Below are positions 43,125-57,200 of a DNA stretch of 64,000 nucleotides, piece by piece; positions within the stretch are counted from its first letter, which is position 1; each line of letters begins with the position of its first letter. Source of the stretch: Helianthus annuus (lineage: Eukaryota > Streptophyta > Magnoliopsida > Asterales > Asteraceae); NCBI RefSeq assembly GCF_002127325.2, contig NC_035436.2, positions 123,302,271-123,366,270 of the forward strand. Reading direction: 5' to 3'. The notes under the pieces were generated by a model. That model had not been told where the DNA came from. It made no database searches and saw nothing but the letters and a program-made list of their open reading frames with translations. The translations under genes were made by a program, and so were the position numbers.

Positions 43125-46100
43125 TGTCACACCCTGACTTTTGCGGAAGCGTGGTTATTTGGTGTGACTTCTTAATACCATAGAAATCAATCATAACAAT
43201 GATATATGATAAAAACAAAAGATTTTCACCCATTAATAAGGTTTAGAAAATACCACAATACCATTTTCTTGAAAACATTGACGCCAATTAGGTACAAACC
43301 ATAACATGTTCAAATGAGTTCCCATGGACTCAACAAAAGACTTTAAATAATCCTGAGTTTAGAAACATGTATCCCGTCCAGGAATAGGATGCATCTTTTA
43401 AACTCTACGACCACGGATGACATCCTTTATTTAACACGCAGCTTGTAGACACATGCATACACCTGCCAGATCCGTTTAGTTCCCTGAAATACATGTAGTT
43501 TGAAAAATCAACAAAAGTTGAGCGAGTTCATGTGTATATGTGTATGAATAAACCTTCGAAATATATCTGTATGTATGAAAGTCCCTGGTATGTAGCAATA
43601 AGGAAAAAGAGATCACCAATGGTTTGCAAGGCCATTGATATGTGTGAAGTGATGCAGGAAGACTCAAACCTAGCAGATTTCATTGGTAAGACATAGTCAC
43701 CTCATGGTCCACTCAGCGGACTCAGGAATGGGGCTCGCTACACCAGAATAGATCTATCACTCATGTCCCTCGGTCCTACGACGAGCATTAATGGCCTTAA
43801 GTATCCGCCTACCCACTCACATGATCTAAGTAGTAACCGTCCTTAAGCTAACCATACCATGTATAAAATGTCTGTAATAATTGTAACATGTATTTCACCC
43901 CCGAAGTATAAAACTGAAAACAGTTAAGAGAAAAAGGGGGGGACATGAACTCACTGTAGTGCGTCTTCTGTGCTCGTAACCCAAGTCTCCTCAGCAAATA
44001 CGACTCCTACAATGTACTAGGGTCTATTAGACAAACGGGTCGTGCCTTGCCTTTGTATTTACGTTTTTGAGTTAAGTTTCAAAGTGTCTTCAATATTTTT
44101 GTAATAATACTTCTCAAGTATTGTTATTCGTATTTACTTCCCAAGGATGGGAGTACCTCATACTTGTGTATTTGTATTCTTGTATTGGTATATCTTGCCA
44201 TGTATTGGTGTCGTATTCCGGTTTGTACGTATTTTCTTAATAAGTATCCCATATATATTTCCAAAACAATACAGTTTCAAATCTCGTTTAGAGAATATAT
44301 AAACTTAACTTGTCCAAAAATATTGTATCTCCCGAAAATATATTTTCACCTCCCAAAAATAACATATTTTCTCCTTGTCCAACAATATGATATATTTTGA
44401 AATAAAGTCATTCTTTCATGTCCAAAATAATATTCACCAAAAATTTATTGTGATGGTATTTTTCGGAATATTCTATAAGTTACGTTTTATCGTTTGGCCT
44501 CACAATATTAAGTGTGTAACTTAAATATTTCTTCCGTGAGATTTTTTTGGTATTGTTTTCGAGTTGTAATTCCGTTGGTATTTTGTTAAAATATATTATT
44601 TTATCCTAAAATAATATAACTACTTCACAATTCGTACAAATATTCACACAAGCGTCTTATTATAAAATATATATTCTAAATATATATTTACCCATTTTTA
44701 TTTACGAAAACTAACCTCCAACACTTGGTATTTTGTTACAAAAATTATGGTGAGGTTTACATTTGTAAAACATAGTTTAAAATACACAAGTAACTCTTGT
44801 CTAGAAAATATTTTCTAAGTGTTTAGAATTTTTAGAAAATTTTGCCATAGTTTCCCCTAAAAACGGAGGTGTCCATGCTATTAAGCATATCATTTTCTTT
44901 TCAAAATCAATCAACAATCAATCCTTAAAAAAATTTACGTCGCCAAGAGCAAAAACTATATGCGTTTCATATTAATCATGAACTTGATATATCACAAAAA
45001 CTCGTAGTAACTTTGTAAAGCGTTTAGTGGCCTTAGTTACCTTCCAAAGTGTATTCACTTCTTTAAAAATCATTTTCTTGAATGAGTTAAGTGTTTACAA
45101 CTTGTAAACAATTTTTACAAAAATTAATCTTTTGAACTCTTCTTGTAAATAAAGTCTTTTGTAAAACTCGGATCTACATGATCATCAACCTACTTGTTTA
45201 ATTATATTTCAAGAAAATCATTTTTCTTTCAAGTTCATGTTTAAACTAGAAGGTGATCATTTCATATAATCCTTTAATCACCTTCTAATCTTATTAAATC
45301 TTGTTTCTGAACATCATTTAACAACCTCGATATGGTGATTAACATCACATAACCAAGAATCAATAAGAACTTAACTACATATTTACAACAACATCCTACT
45401 AACAATACTTCATTATGTTTCATCTTTATGTAAAGCTTTATGTTCATGTTTCTTGTTTAAACCTTTTAGTGTTCTTGTGATATTCATCATACTACATCTT
45501 TTAACTACTCAAAATAGAAGTAAACAAAGGTTAAACAAGGACTTACAACTAGCTCAAAGTCTAGGGAAGAACTCTAGTGAAAAAGATGATGAAATATGGT
45601 GTGAAAAAGCAAGAAATGAAGCTCCTTGATGATCCACAAGCTACAATCTTCACAAAGCACCTCTTAACACATGTATGGAGCTTAAAAATAGAAGAATATG
45701 GTGGTGTTAAGGTGGTGATGGTGGCGGTTATGGTGAGAGCCGAGAGGGAGAAGGAGAGATGTGAGAAGATGGTGTGATCTTGTGAATGTGAGAGAATGAT
45801 ATGGAAATCTAATGTGGCATATTTATATTCTTCCTTTCAATATTTTGTCTAAACATACAAGCAACAATCTAATATAAAATACAACAAATCTAGGAAGTAT
45901 GTTGGTGAATTTTGTGGGTCCCATTTGGTGACCGTGAATGGGTAATGGGGGGGGGGGGTTAGATGTAATATTTTGATGATATTTGGTAAATATTAGTTCA
46001 AGTTCAAGTAATAAGTTACATGTATTAGTTAGTAGGTTTCTAGTGGGTGTTATGGTGTTCGGGGATCGTGACTAGCCAAGAAATAATAAAACAACGTATT

Positions 46101-46588
46101 TGGCAAAATTTTGGTGCTCCGGGCAATGTCCGATTGTTCGGTTAGATACCGTTCCGTTAAAGTGCTTAATTATCCCGAAAAGTGTCTTCTATATATATTT
46201 TTATGTCACATTTAATTCCCGACACTTGGGAAAGCATACGGGACCATTCTGCCAAAATTTTGCACATTATTAGCATGTTAAATGCTGAATTTCTGATAAA
46301 TAATGCAGAATTCTGCATTATTAGTGAGTTTTAGGCACTTCCCGGTACTCTATCACCTAGTGACGCAGTTTTATGGTCCTCACTTCCCTACACTCCATAC
46401 TAGTGTAGTACCTTGTCTTTGGCCCTTACGGGGTCTCAAAACATTGTCTGTCTATGTGCTGGCGTTGTCAGCATGTTTCTGAGTTATCCGCTAACTGTGC
46501 TAACTGTGCTTTGTGCATCAAGTATGTCACCAAATTTTGTATGTAGTAAATGGAGTGACAGTATGAAATGTGATGCATATGTATGTAT
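43125..46588 (-). repeat. E4 5' LTR, inner part
   Basis: Begins TGTCACACCCTG next to the PBS, as the 3' end of a minus-strand LTR. It runs 3.46 kb to the E5 insertion at 46589. No supported gene. The 66-codon ORF at 45577 has no family features. Confidence 0.8.
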
Positions 46589-49500
46589 TGTCACACCCCG
46601 ACCACGTAGGACAACAAGCCGTGGCGGAAACATCGGGGAGTGTTGCAACAGAAGCTATTGTTTCACAACCATGGATACAAAAAGTGTTTCGTTTTATTGA
46701 TAATATTAAACATTGCATTGTCTTAACATAGAATAAAGAAGTTTTACATCGTCTATCACTATTATTATGTCACTAAGGCCTCGTCCAGATCCTACGTGAC
46801 GCATGCATCCTAGAAATCATCAAGCATCAACATCTGAAACATATGTAAAACTTAGTCAGCAAAGAAATGCTGGCGAGTACATAGGTTTTATAGGAGTGTT
46901 TGATTCATGGCTAGTTTAAATGTTGCAATACTTTATTAAAAACTTAGTTTAAGAAAAGGGTTATAATATTGCAACTTAAATAACCAACTCAAATCAAGTT
47001 GATTGTAGTTTATAAAACCTCGTAGCCATGCTTCTTAACCACAAAAACATTTGTTTTAGAAAACCAATTTGTAAAATATCTTGTAAAAACTCGTTAAAAA
47101 CTCGTATAGTTTATACCTCTTAGAAAAACATTGTTGCGTGACATCATTTCAAAATCGTTTACCCAAGTGAACTAAATAACGCCACCATATGTAATATGAT
47201 GAAAACACTTATATATAAGAAGTACCAGCGGCGTATCTACCATGTTTTCACCATATTACCCTCGTCTCGTTATCTATACACTTAACCCAAAACCAATCGT
47301 TTATCGAAATCGTTTAGCATTGTTTCCAAATCGTTTCCAATTCGTTCCCAAATCGTTCCCAAATCGTTTACTCGTTTAGATCGTTTAAATTGTCCTCGTT
47401 TTAAATTGTGAAAACTTATATATGGTCGTCTCGTTAATAACATTCAAACCTTTGTGACTCGTCCATCGTTCAACTCGTTCTCGTATTAACAAACCACCAA
47501 AGGGTAAGTTAACAAACACCAGATTCAGTCGCTACCCACAACCCCCACACATAACCATGGGTGTAGTAAAGTAACGGGATTTGTCAGATCCTACGGTACC
47601 ATAACCTAATACTGGTCGGCTTGATCAATGCTAATGAATGTCATTCGTTATGTAACTACAACCAACAAGTTTGTTCACTTTATCGAAATCGTTCTTAGTT
47701 TAGTAAAAATCGTTTGAAATCCTCGTTTAAACTTTGAAAACATTTCGTACATATGAATCACCCCAAAACATTTAAAAACAGTAAAATAGGGGAACTATGT
47801 ACTCACATGAAGTGCAAAGTATCCTCAATCAATAGAACTTCAATCAAACTCAAGCAAACCAGAGAAATCAAGTAGCACCTAGTAATCGAACCACTAGTCA
47901 AACAATAGACGCCTAAATCGGACGATCGGATAGAATGGAGTCTTGTAAACCAAATGAGTGTTGGAACTCATGTGATATGGTTTAACAAAGCCTACATCCT
48001 AAATTGAAACCTAACCTAAGTGCTTTCGACCCATTGCGACCCATTAAGGTAGCTTACACTACTTTAACGTGCCGTGCGCGCAAAAGCGCGTTCAAGACGT
48101 CTAACTAGTCCTGTGACAAGTATTATATGCCCATACATGTTTAATTATGTTACATAATCAGTTACGTGTCAGAAGTTTAGGTTACATATGCTTAATTACC
48201 AATTATGTATGAAAAGGGTATTTTGGTAATTTACCAAAGGCATATAAACTACATATCATGCGACTAATCAAACCTAAGTGACCATAAGGTATGACCTCCG
48301 AAGGTTATTCCCTACGCTACTATGGTCACTTAACATGTTTGGTCGGATCCTAATGATCGACCAAACGGGTCGTGTTCGAAAGTCTAAGCGGGTGTTTAGT
48401 CCGCTTGACTTACGACTCTACCCAAGCACTAAACTAACAAGTGACGAGCTAAACATGTCGAAAGATGTTTAGTTAAGTTAGAAAACAGGTTTCGATATCA
48501 AAACAAACGGTTTTGACATCCGGGAGTAGTTTGGTTACAAAATACGCGAGAAAACGCATTTTGGCCGAAACTACGACTCGCCACTGAGCCTAGATAACGT
48601 GGTAATCAGTAGTTATAGTCACTAGGGACCATAACCATCGTGATTACGCTCAAGTTATGAAGTTCAAACGAACTTCGCGTTGACCATAAACTGGTCAAAG
48701 TAGAAAGTCAAACATAGTTTGACTTTAACGCTAAAACGAAAGAAAAACGCGAAAGAATACTTACAGAAGGTCCCCACAAGATTTGATTCCGATTTTTCTC
48801 TCAGGTAGGAAGCATATACTTCCACTAAGAGAGCATAAATCAGATTTCAAATTGTGGTTTTTGAAGTGAAATGGATGGGGTATATATAGGATTTCTAGAA
48901 CCGTTAAGATCGTTCCTCGAAAACTGAGCTTTGATCTAGACCTTACATGTGTGCCAATGGTTTTCTAAAACCATGGGAGCCCCTAATGTGGACTATGTTC
49001 ATTGAATACCAGCCCATGGTTTTGAAAAACCATGGATGAAAACCATCAACACTTCAAAATGGAGTAGGTTCATTGAATCTGCCAGAAATTTCAAAAATGG
49101 TCCCTACACTTGTAAAACTTGATTGTTTTGGCACTTTTAAGCCCCGTTAACCCCATTTCAAAGATCTAAAATAAAGTTAAAGTATAGGGAACTTAAAATA
49201 TGCTCAAAAACATCTCGGATGTCGGTTCGTTTGGTCGTACGGTTGCGTTATTCGCTTAATTACGACAGAAGTCGTAACGGGCGCAAAAACGATCCAAATC
49301 AAGCGACGAATGGAATTTTCTTATGCCAAACAGTATAATAAAATATTTTAGTGCTTACATAATTTTTTTTGGATGTCCGGATATATTCAGAACGTAAGAT
49401 ATGCGCGAAAATGCAAACTTGTGCACTTTTTGACGCTTTTAGTCCCTATTGATCAATAAAGTTTATTTTAGCATACCGAACCCCTCAAAGCCTATTTCTA

Positions 49501-49884
49501 AGCTATGTAAAGGATATTTAGGGTATGTTTAACTTATGATCAAGTTCCGGAATGTTCGTTACTATAAAAATCGGTATAGTTTCACAGTTTGACACAAATA
49601 GTCCCTGCGATCGAACAAACTTGATTTCAACACACTAAACCATCCAAAACTTATTTCTAAGTTATGTGGAGGTTATTTAAGGTATGTTAAGCCTATTTCA
49701 CTATTCCGGAGTGTTTGTTGCATTAAACTGGTTATATTTACGCATCAGTGCGCGTATAACCTTCCAGAAGCGATTTAGAGCTTGAAATCGGAATCTAATT
49801 AAATTGCAAAATCACCAAACACAAATACACACATAATAACACAAAAACACATATAATAACACCAAAGCACATTGCAAAATCACA
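46589..49884 (-). repeat. E5 3' LTR
   Basis: 3296 bp, TGTCACACCC at its left edge. It lacks about 50 bp near its right edge compared with the 5' LTR, where CACATTG is followed by CAAAATCACA and not by the longer tail. It contains palindromes at 48680-48698 and 48704-48726. Confidence 0.88.
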
Positions 49885-49901
49885 GTCTCCCTTACTTCAG
49901 G

Positions 49902-49920
49902 AAATTTCGTCCCGAAATTT
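49902..49920 (-). promoter_or_regulatory. E5 3' palindrome upstream of PPT
   Basis: AAATTTCG and CGAAATTT flank TCC. On the element strand it is followed by a weak purine tract (GTAAGGGAGAC) and the LTR. Confidence 0.8.
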
Positions 49921-51400
49921 TAACTAGAGGAAGCTTGTGAAAACAAATGTGGATATTTGGTCATCATTTGGTCCTTACGTTCCCAAGTAAATTCTGGGCC
50001 ACGTTTGGACTCCCAACGAACTTTAACCAAATGAATCCGTTTGTTCTTCAACTACTTGAATGTACGGTCGACTATCTCCACGGGTTTCTCGACAAAGTGC
50101 ATCGTTTCCTCGATTCGGATCTCGTCGAGAGGAATGTGAAGATCAGCGTCAGCTAAACACTTTCGCAAATTGGACACGTGAAAAGTCGGATGAATATTTC
50201 CAAGCTCTGGAGGTAGCTCTAATCGATAGGCAACCTTCCCAATTCTTTCCACAATCTTAAATGGTCCCACATATCGAGGTGCAAGTTTTCCTTTCCTTCC
50301 AAATCTCACGACTCCTTTCCAAGGTGAAACCTTGAGTAGGACACGATCTCCGACTTGAAATTCTAAGGGCTTGCGTCGCATATCCGCATAACTCTTTTGA
50401 CGGTTTCGAGCTGTCACAAGATTATCGCGGATTTTCTTGATTTTGTCTGTTGTTTCCAGAACGATCTCAGGTCCAGTAAGCTGAGCTTCACCGGTCTCGT
50501 TCCAACAGACAGGTGAACGACATTTTCGACCGTAGAGAGCTTCGAATGGTGCCATATTGATGCTAGCATGATAACTATTGTTGTAAGAGAACTCGATCAT
50601 TGGCATTTGAGAATCCCAATTTCCACCAAAGTCTATCACGCATGCTCTAAGCATATCCTCCAAAGTTTGAATCGTCCTTTCAGATTGACCATCTGTTTGG
50701 GGATGATAAGCAGTGCTTAGATTTAGTTGGGTTCCCATAGCAGATTGCATGGTCTTCCAGAAATGAGATAAAAATCGAGCATCACGATCAGAAATGATAT
50801 CCAAAGGAACACCATGTCATGAAACAATCTCATCAACATAAATCTTTGCAAGTTTATCAGCAGATAGGTCCTCACGAATCGGGAGAAAATGAGCTGACTT
50901 CGTTAATCGATCGATAACAACCCAAATAGCATCATGACCTTTAGATGTATGCGGTAACTTAGTGATGAGATCCATCGCAAGGCTCTCCCACTTCCAAACC
51001 GGTATCTCAGGTTGTACAAGCAAACCAGAAGGTCGTTGATGTTCAGCCTTGACTTTAAGACAAGTTAGGCATTTCGCTACATACAAGGCAACATCTTTCT
51101 TCATACCAGGCCACCAGAACTTAGTACGAAGATCCTTGTACATTTTATCAGCACTAGGATGGATAGAATATCGAGACTTGCGAGATTCGTCCATTACCAA
51201 GGTGCGAAGATCGTCTTGTTTTGGAATCCACAAACGATCCTCGAAATAGAGCAACCCATCGTCCTTCGTTTCGAGTTTAAGCTCAAGCTGATGTGGTAAT
51301 TTCCTACCCATCAAATTTTGTGAAACACAAAATTGCTGAGCTTGAAGAACACGAGTTTGAAGATTAAATAGCGTTTGGAGCGCTTCTTCTTGTTTGGGTC
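49920..51400 (-). pseudogene. pol: E5 integrase with chromodomain-like tail
   Basis: Begins after the deletion, in sequence such as LMGRKLPHQLELKLET. The H-H-C-C zinc domain is visible (HPSADKMYKDLRTKFWWPG, CLTCLKVKAEH). The catalytic core has [19 protein letters not shown] and [11 protein letters not shown], giving D, D and E. The C-terminal part is [16 protein letters not shown] then [14 protein letters not shown] chromodomain-like end follows: KVRWESKRGPEFTWERKD. Two stops break it: TGA at 50815-50817 after DEIVS and TAG at 50052-50054 before LKNKRIHLVKV. Both fit C-to-T change of Arg (CGA) and Gln (CAG) codons. Integrase would insert the cDNA; the chromodomain is thought to steer it to heterochromatin. 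Confidence 0.87.
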
Positions 51401-52345
51401 TCCACTCAAAAAGGCTTATTCTTTTGAGTCAAAGCAGTGAGTGGAACCGCGATTTTGAGAAGTTTGAAAATGACTTGATGATAATATTCAGCAAGACCAA
51501 GAGAAGATTGAATCTCTGTTGGTGTTGTTGGTGTATTCTAGTCCTTAATAGCAACAATCTTGGATGGATCCACATGAATACCCTGCTTATTGACTATATG
51601 ACCCAAGAATTGAACTTCTTTAAGCCAGAATTCACACTTGGAGAATTTAGCGAAAAGTTGTTCCTTCTTCAGGAGTTCCAATGTTAAGCAAATGTGTTGC
51701 TCATGCTCGGCTCGAGACTTTGAATAGACCAGAATATCGTCGATGAACACAAAGATGAACTTGTCTAAATAAGGTTTATAGACCCTATTCATTAAGTCCA
51801 TAAAGATGGCTGGAGCATTTGTCAAACCAAGAGGCATGACAGAGAACTCATAATGCCCATATCTTGTGCGGAAAGCAGTTTTGGGAATATCTTCTTCGAG
51901 AACATGAAGTAGATGATACCCATAACGCAGGTCGATCTTTGAAAAGCATGAAGCACCTTGCAGCTGATCAAAGAGATCATCAATTCGAGGTAGGGGATAT
52001 CGATTCTTGACGGTAAGCTTATCAAGCCCACGATAATCGATACACATTCGAAAAGACCCATCTTTCTTTTTCACGAAGAGGACAGGGGCTCCCCAAGGTG
52101 AAAAACTCGGATGGATGAATCCTTTATCCGATAACTCTTGAAGCTGTTTCGATAACTCTTGCATCTCTGATGGTGCAAGACGATAAGGTGCTTTCGCAAT
52201 CGGGCTGGCATTAGGTACAAGGTCGATATGAAACTCAACTTGACGAACTGGAGGCAAACCAGGCAGTTCATTAGGAAACACCTCTGGATAATCCCGAACA
52301 ATCGGAATATCCTGAATACTCTTGCGTTTGTCCTTCTCCTCGGCT
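51401..52345 (-). pseudogene. pol: E5 reverse transcriptase, RNase H deleted
   Basis: RT from about [16 protein letters not shown] through [19 protein letters not shown] and [13 protein letters not shown], the active site [11 protein letters not shown], and the end [20 protein letters not shown] stop/frameshift follows at about 51538. Only the first part of the RT-RNase H connection is left (VPLTALTQKNKPF). Sequence then jumps to the region just before integrase, so about 200 residues of RNase H are absent. Without RNase H the element cannot complete reverse transcription alone. Confidence 0.87.
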
Positions 52346-53627
52346 CAAAAGATAATGAAACAAAACTTTTATCGGCACCAGAATCAAAAAGAATAGATGC
52401 GGGTTGATTGTTGACAAGAAACGTACCATTGACAACCTCGTTGTTAGCCCTCGCTTCGTTTGCATTCAAATTGTATGCTCGCCCTCGAGCAGGATTCACG
52501 TTGACTTTCGTATTCGGATGCGCATTAGCATTTGCCAGCCTCGGACAGTTGTTGCGGAAGTGGCCAAACTCTCCACAATTAAAACATGAACCTGGTGGGA
52601 ATCTAGCAGCATTCCCTTGTACCGGAGCTTGAACCTGGGCAACCGGATTTTGCCCTGAACGACAAACATTGGCTGTATGCCCAAGTTTACCACACGTCGT
52701 GCATTGCCTACAAGCTTGTTGTGCAACATGATGACCGTTGCAGCGAGCACAATGACGTGCGGTACCGGCATACGCCTTTTTCGCAGGAGGTTGAGCCGGT
52801 GTGTTCTGTTCAGTCTGTGTCGTAACAGCAAAGTTCTGTGCACCCTTTCGCTTTCGTGATTTCTTCGACGACTCACCTTCTTTACCTTTACCCTTCTTCT
52901 TGTCTTTCGCAGAATCAGACGATTTCTTCTTGTCACCCTTGCGGGTGAGTTTACTCTTCCTGACTTGAGATTCAGTTAGGGTAGCAGATAACTCGATCGC
53001 TTGACGAAGGGTAGTGGGTTTAACAGCGGTCACAATATCCAGCATAGAATCGGGTAGACCATCGATATATATTTCGATTGCTTTGTCTGGTGGGGTAACC
53101 ATGGTGGGACACAATAGACTGAGTTCCTCAAAGCGATCCGTTTACGCACGGTGCTCAGCCCCATCTTGTTTTAAATCGTCAAACTCTCGCTCCAAAGCTC
53201 GAATCTCGTGACGGGGACAGAACTCTCTCATCATTAGAGCCCGAAGCTCATCCCATGTTTGTGCCAATGCCACTTCGGCACCCCTATCGCGCATAATACC
53301 ATTCCACCAGGTAAGCGCTCGCTTCTCAAACACACTTGAAGCAAATTCAACCTTACGTGCATTCGGACACTGCACATGCCTGAATGTGTTCTCAATACTC
53401 TCGAACCACTGTAGGAGCGCAGTTGCCCCTTGCGACCCAGAAAACTTTAGAGGTTTAGCAGAATTGAAGTTCTTGAAATTACACTGCGCATTGTTGTTAT
53501 TATTGTTATTGTTGTATATCTCGTGAACTTGAGTTACAACACCGGGAAGCACAGCAGCCACTTGCTGAGAGACTAGGGCTGCGATTTCTTCAATGGTGAA
53601 AGATTGTGCTTCACGTCGTGGAAGCAT
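52346..53627 (-). pseudogene. gag: E5 Gag-protease
   Basis: From ATG 53627. The capsid has FNSAKPLKFSGSQGATALLQ, RALTWWNGIMRDRG, WDELRALMMREFCP and EIYIDGLPDSML. An in-frame TAA at 53142-53144 interrupts it; the frame continues directly on the other side. A basic Lys/Ser-rich linker is followed by zinc knuckles CTTCGKLGHTANVC and CFNCGEFGHFRNNC, and a protease start ILFDSGADKSFVS. The protease then breaks off after about LSFEP and joins the RT linker in another frame, so most of the protease and its linker are deleted. Confidence 0.87.
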
Positions 53628-54201
53628 TGTCTAATAAGGACATAAGAGAAACGAGTGAGATTGAAAAGCAAAAGAGGTATTGAAAATACCGTCAAAACAC
53701 CAAAAAGGCGATCATTTGTTCGTTACCTCGAACAAACAAATGACACGGAGAGACTAATCAAAGTAAATGGATCAAAAATAATGTATCGCCGAAGACATGC
53801 TCGCCTATAAGTGGACACTCACCCCAAGAGTTCCCAGGTAAGAGTGACTGGTCCGATACTGCGGATTTGTACGAACACTCTAGCCTTAGACAGAAAACTC
53901 AGAGTACAGGCACCCACTCTTCCAGTTTGCACGTGTTCACACTATTTAGACCCAAACTCTGACGAGATTTTGAAAACTTAAAGGGTTCAAAACCTTATAA
54001 CAAAGGGTTCAAAACCTAGTAATCAATCATCCTAGAACAGATGATTAGTTTTCAAAGCGGATTCGAACTCATTGTGGTTATCACCTAAGGGTAGGTGACG
54101 GTACTGTTTTAAAATCTAAACGCAAGTAAACTTGTGTTAGGGTCCTAAAGTTATAGTCTAGGTTAAAGCATTACTAATAACCTGATTCCCTATAACCATT
54201 G
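53628..54201 (-). other. E5 5' leader
   Basis: About 570 bp non-coding leader between PBS and gag; no further motif recognised. Confidence 0.6.
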
Positions 54202-54213
54202 GCTCTGATACCA
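54202..54213 (-). promoter_or_regulatory. E5 primer-binding site
   Basis: Plus-strand GCTCTGATACCA, nine bases from the LTR edge at 54223. Initiator tRNA-Met type; the spacing is larger than in the other elements. Confidence 0.85.
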
Positions 54214-54222
54214 ACTTTCTTC

Positions 54223-57200
54223 TGTCACACCACGACCACGTAGGACAACAAGCCGTGGCGGAAACGTCGGGGAGTGTTGCAACAGAAGCTATTGTTTCAC
54301 AACCATGGATACAAAAAGTGTTTCGTTTTATTGATAATATTAAACATTGCATTGTCTTAACATAGAATAAACAAGTTTTACATCGTCTATCACTATTATT
54401 ATGTCACTAAGGCCTCGTCCAGATCCTACGTGACGCATGCATCCTAGAAATCATCAAGCATCAACACCTGAAACATATGTAAAACTTAGTCAGCAAAGAA
54501 ATGCTGGCGAGTACATAGGTTTTATAGGAGTGTTTGATTCATGGCTAGTTTAAATGTTGCAATACTTTATTAAAAACTTAGTTTAAGAAAAGGGTTATAA
54601 TATTGCAACTTAAATAACCAACTCAAATCAAGTTGATTGTAGTTTATAAAACCTCGTAGCCATGCTTCTTAACCCCAAAAACATTTGTTTTAGAAAACCA
54701 ACTTGTAAAATATCTTGTAAAAACTCGTTAAAAACTCGTATAGTTTATACCTCTTAGAAAAACATTGTTGCGTGACATCGTTTCAAAATCGTTTACCCAA
54801 GTGAACTAAATAACGCCACGATATGTAATATGATGAAAACACTTCTATATAAGAAGTACCAGCGGCGTATCTACCATGTTTTCACCATATTACCCCCGTC
54901 TCGTTATCTATACACTTAACCCAAAACCAATCATTTATCGAAATCGTTTAGCATTGTTTCCAAATCGTTTCCAATTCGTTCCCAAATCGTTCCCAAATCG
55001 TTTACTCGTTTAGATCGTTTAAATCGTCCTCGTTTTAAATTGTGAAAACTTATATATGGTCGTCTCGTTAATAACATTCAAACCTTTGTGACTCGTCCAT
55101 CGTTCAACTCGTTCTCGTATTAACAAACCACCAAAGAGTAAGTTAACAAACATCAGATTCAGTCCCTACCCACAACCCCCACACATAACCATGGGTGTAG
55201 TAAAGTAACGGGATTTGTCAGATCCTATGGTACCATAACCAAATACTGGTCGGCTTGATCAATGCTAATGAATGTCATTCGTTATGTAACTACAACCAAC
55301 AAGTTTGTTCACTTTATCGAAATCATCCTTAGTTTAGTAAAAATCGTTTGAAATCCTCGTTTAAACTTTGAAAACATTTCGTACATATGAATCACCCCAA
55401 AACATTTAAAAACAGTAAAATAGGGGAACTATGTACTCACATGAAGTGCAAAGTATCCTCAATCAATAGAACTTCAATCAAACTCAAGCAAACCAGAGAA
55501 ATCAAGTAGCACCTAGTAATCGAACCACTAGTCAAACAATAGACGCCTAAATCGGACGATCGGATAGAATGGAGTCTTGTAAACCAAATGAGTGTTGGAA
55601 CTCATGTGATATGGTTTAACAAAGCCTACATCCTAAATTGAAACCTAACCTAAGTGCTTTCGACCCATTGCGACCCATTAAGGTAGCTTACACTACTTTA
55701 ACGTGCCGTGCGCGCAAAAGCGCGTTCAAGACGTCTAACTAGTCCTGTGACAAGTATTATTTGCCCATAAATGTTTAATTATGTTACATAATCAGTTACG
55801 TGTCAGAAGTTTAGGTTACATATGCTTAATTACCAATTATGTATGAAAAGGGTATTTTGGTAATTTACCAAAGGCATATAACTACCTATCATGTGACTAA
55901 TCAAACCTAAGTGACCATAAGGTATAACCTATGAAGGTTATTGCCTACGCTACTATGGTCACTTAACATGTTTGGTCCGTTCGTAATGATCGACCAAACG
56001 GGTCGTGTTCGAAAGTCTAAGCGGGTGTTTAGTCCGCTTGACTTACGACTCTACCCAAGCACTAAACTAACAAGTGACGAGCTAAACATGTCGAAACATG
56101 TTTAGTTAAGTTAGAAAACAGGTTTCGATATCAAAACAAACAGTTTTGACATCCGGGAGTAGTTTGGTTACAAAATACGCGACAAAACGCATTTTGGCCG
56201 AAACTACGACTCGCCACTGAGCCTAGATAACGTGGTAATCAGTAGGTATAGTCACTAGGGACCATAACCATCGTGATTACGCTCACGTTATAAAGTTCAA
56301 ACGAACTTCGCGTTGACCATAAACTGGTCAAAGCAGAAAGTCAAACATAGTTTGACTTTAACGCTAAAACGAAAGAAAAACGCGAAAGAATACTTACAGA
56401 AGGTCCCCGCAAGATTTGATTCCGATTTTTCTCTCAGGTAGGAAGCATATACTTCCACTTAGAGAGCATAAATCAGATTTCAAATTGTGGGTTTTGAAGT
56501 GAAATGGATGGGGTATATATAGGATTTCTAGAACCGTTAAGATCGTTCCTCGAAAACTGAGCTTTGATCTAGACCTTACATTTGTGCCCATGGTTTTCTA
56601 AAACCATGGGAGCCCCTAATGTGGACTATGTTCATTGAATACCAGCCCATGGTTTTGCAAAACCATGGGTGAAAACCATCAACACTTCAAAATGGACTAG
56701 GTTCTTTGAATCTGCCAGAAATTTCAAAAATGGTCCCTACACTTGTAAAACTTGATTGTTTTGGCACTTTTAAGCCCCGTTAACCCCATTTCAAGGATCT
56801 AAAATAAAGTTAAAGTATAGGGAACTTAAAATATGCTCAAAAACATCTCGGATGTCGGTTCGTTTGGTTGTACGGTTGCGTTATTCGCTTAATTACGACG
56901 GAAGTCGTAACGAACGCAAAAACGATCCAAATCAAGCGACGAATGGAATTTTCTTATGCCAAACACTATAATAAAATATTTTAGTGCTTACATAATTTTT
57001 TTTGGATGTCCGGATATATTCAGAACGTAAGATATGCGCGAAAATGCAAACTTGTGCACTTTTTGACGCTTTTAGTCCCTATTGATCAATAAAGTTTATT
57101 TTAGCATACCGAACCCCTCAAAGCCTATTTCTAAGCTATGTAAAGGATATTTAAGGTATGTTTAACTTTTGATCAAGTTCCGGAATGTTCGTTACTATAA

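Noticed and set aside
45577..45777. 66-aa plus ORF in the E4 LTR
   Set aside because: Low complexity (Met, Lys, Val rich), no homology pattern, inside an LTR.
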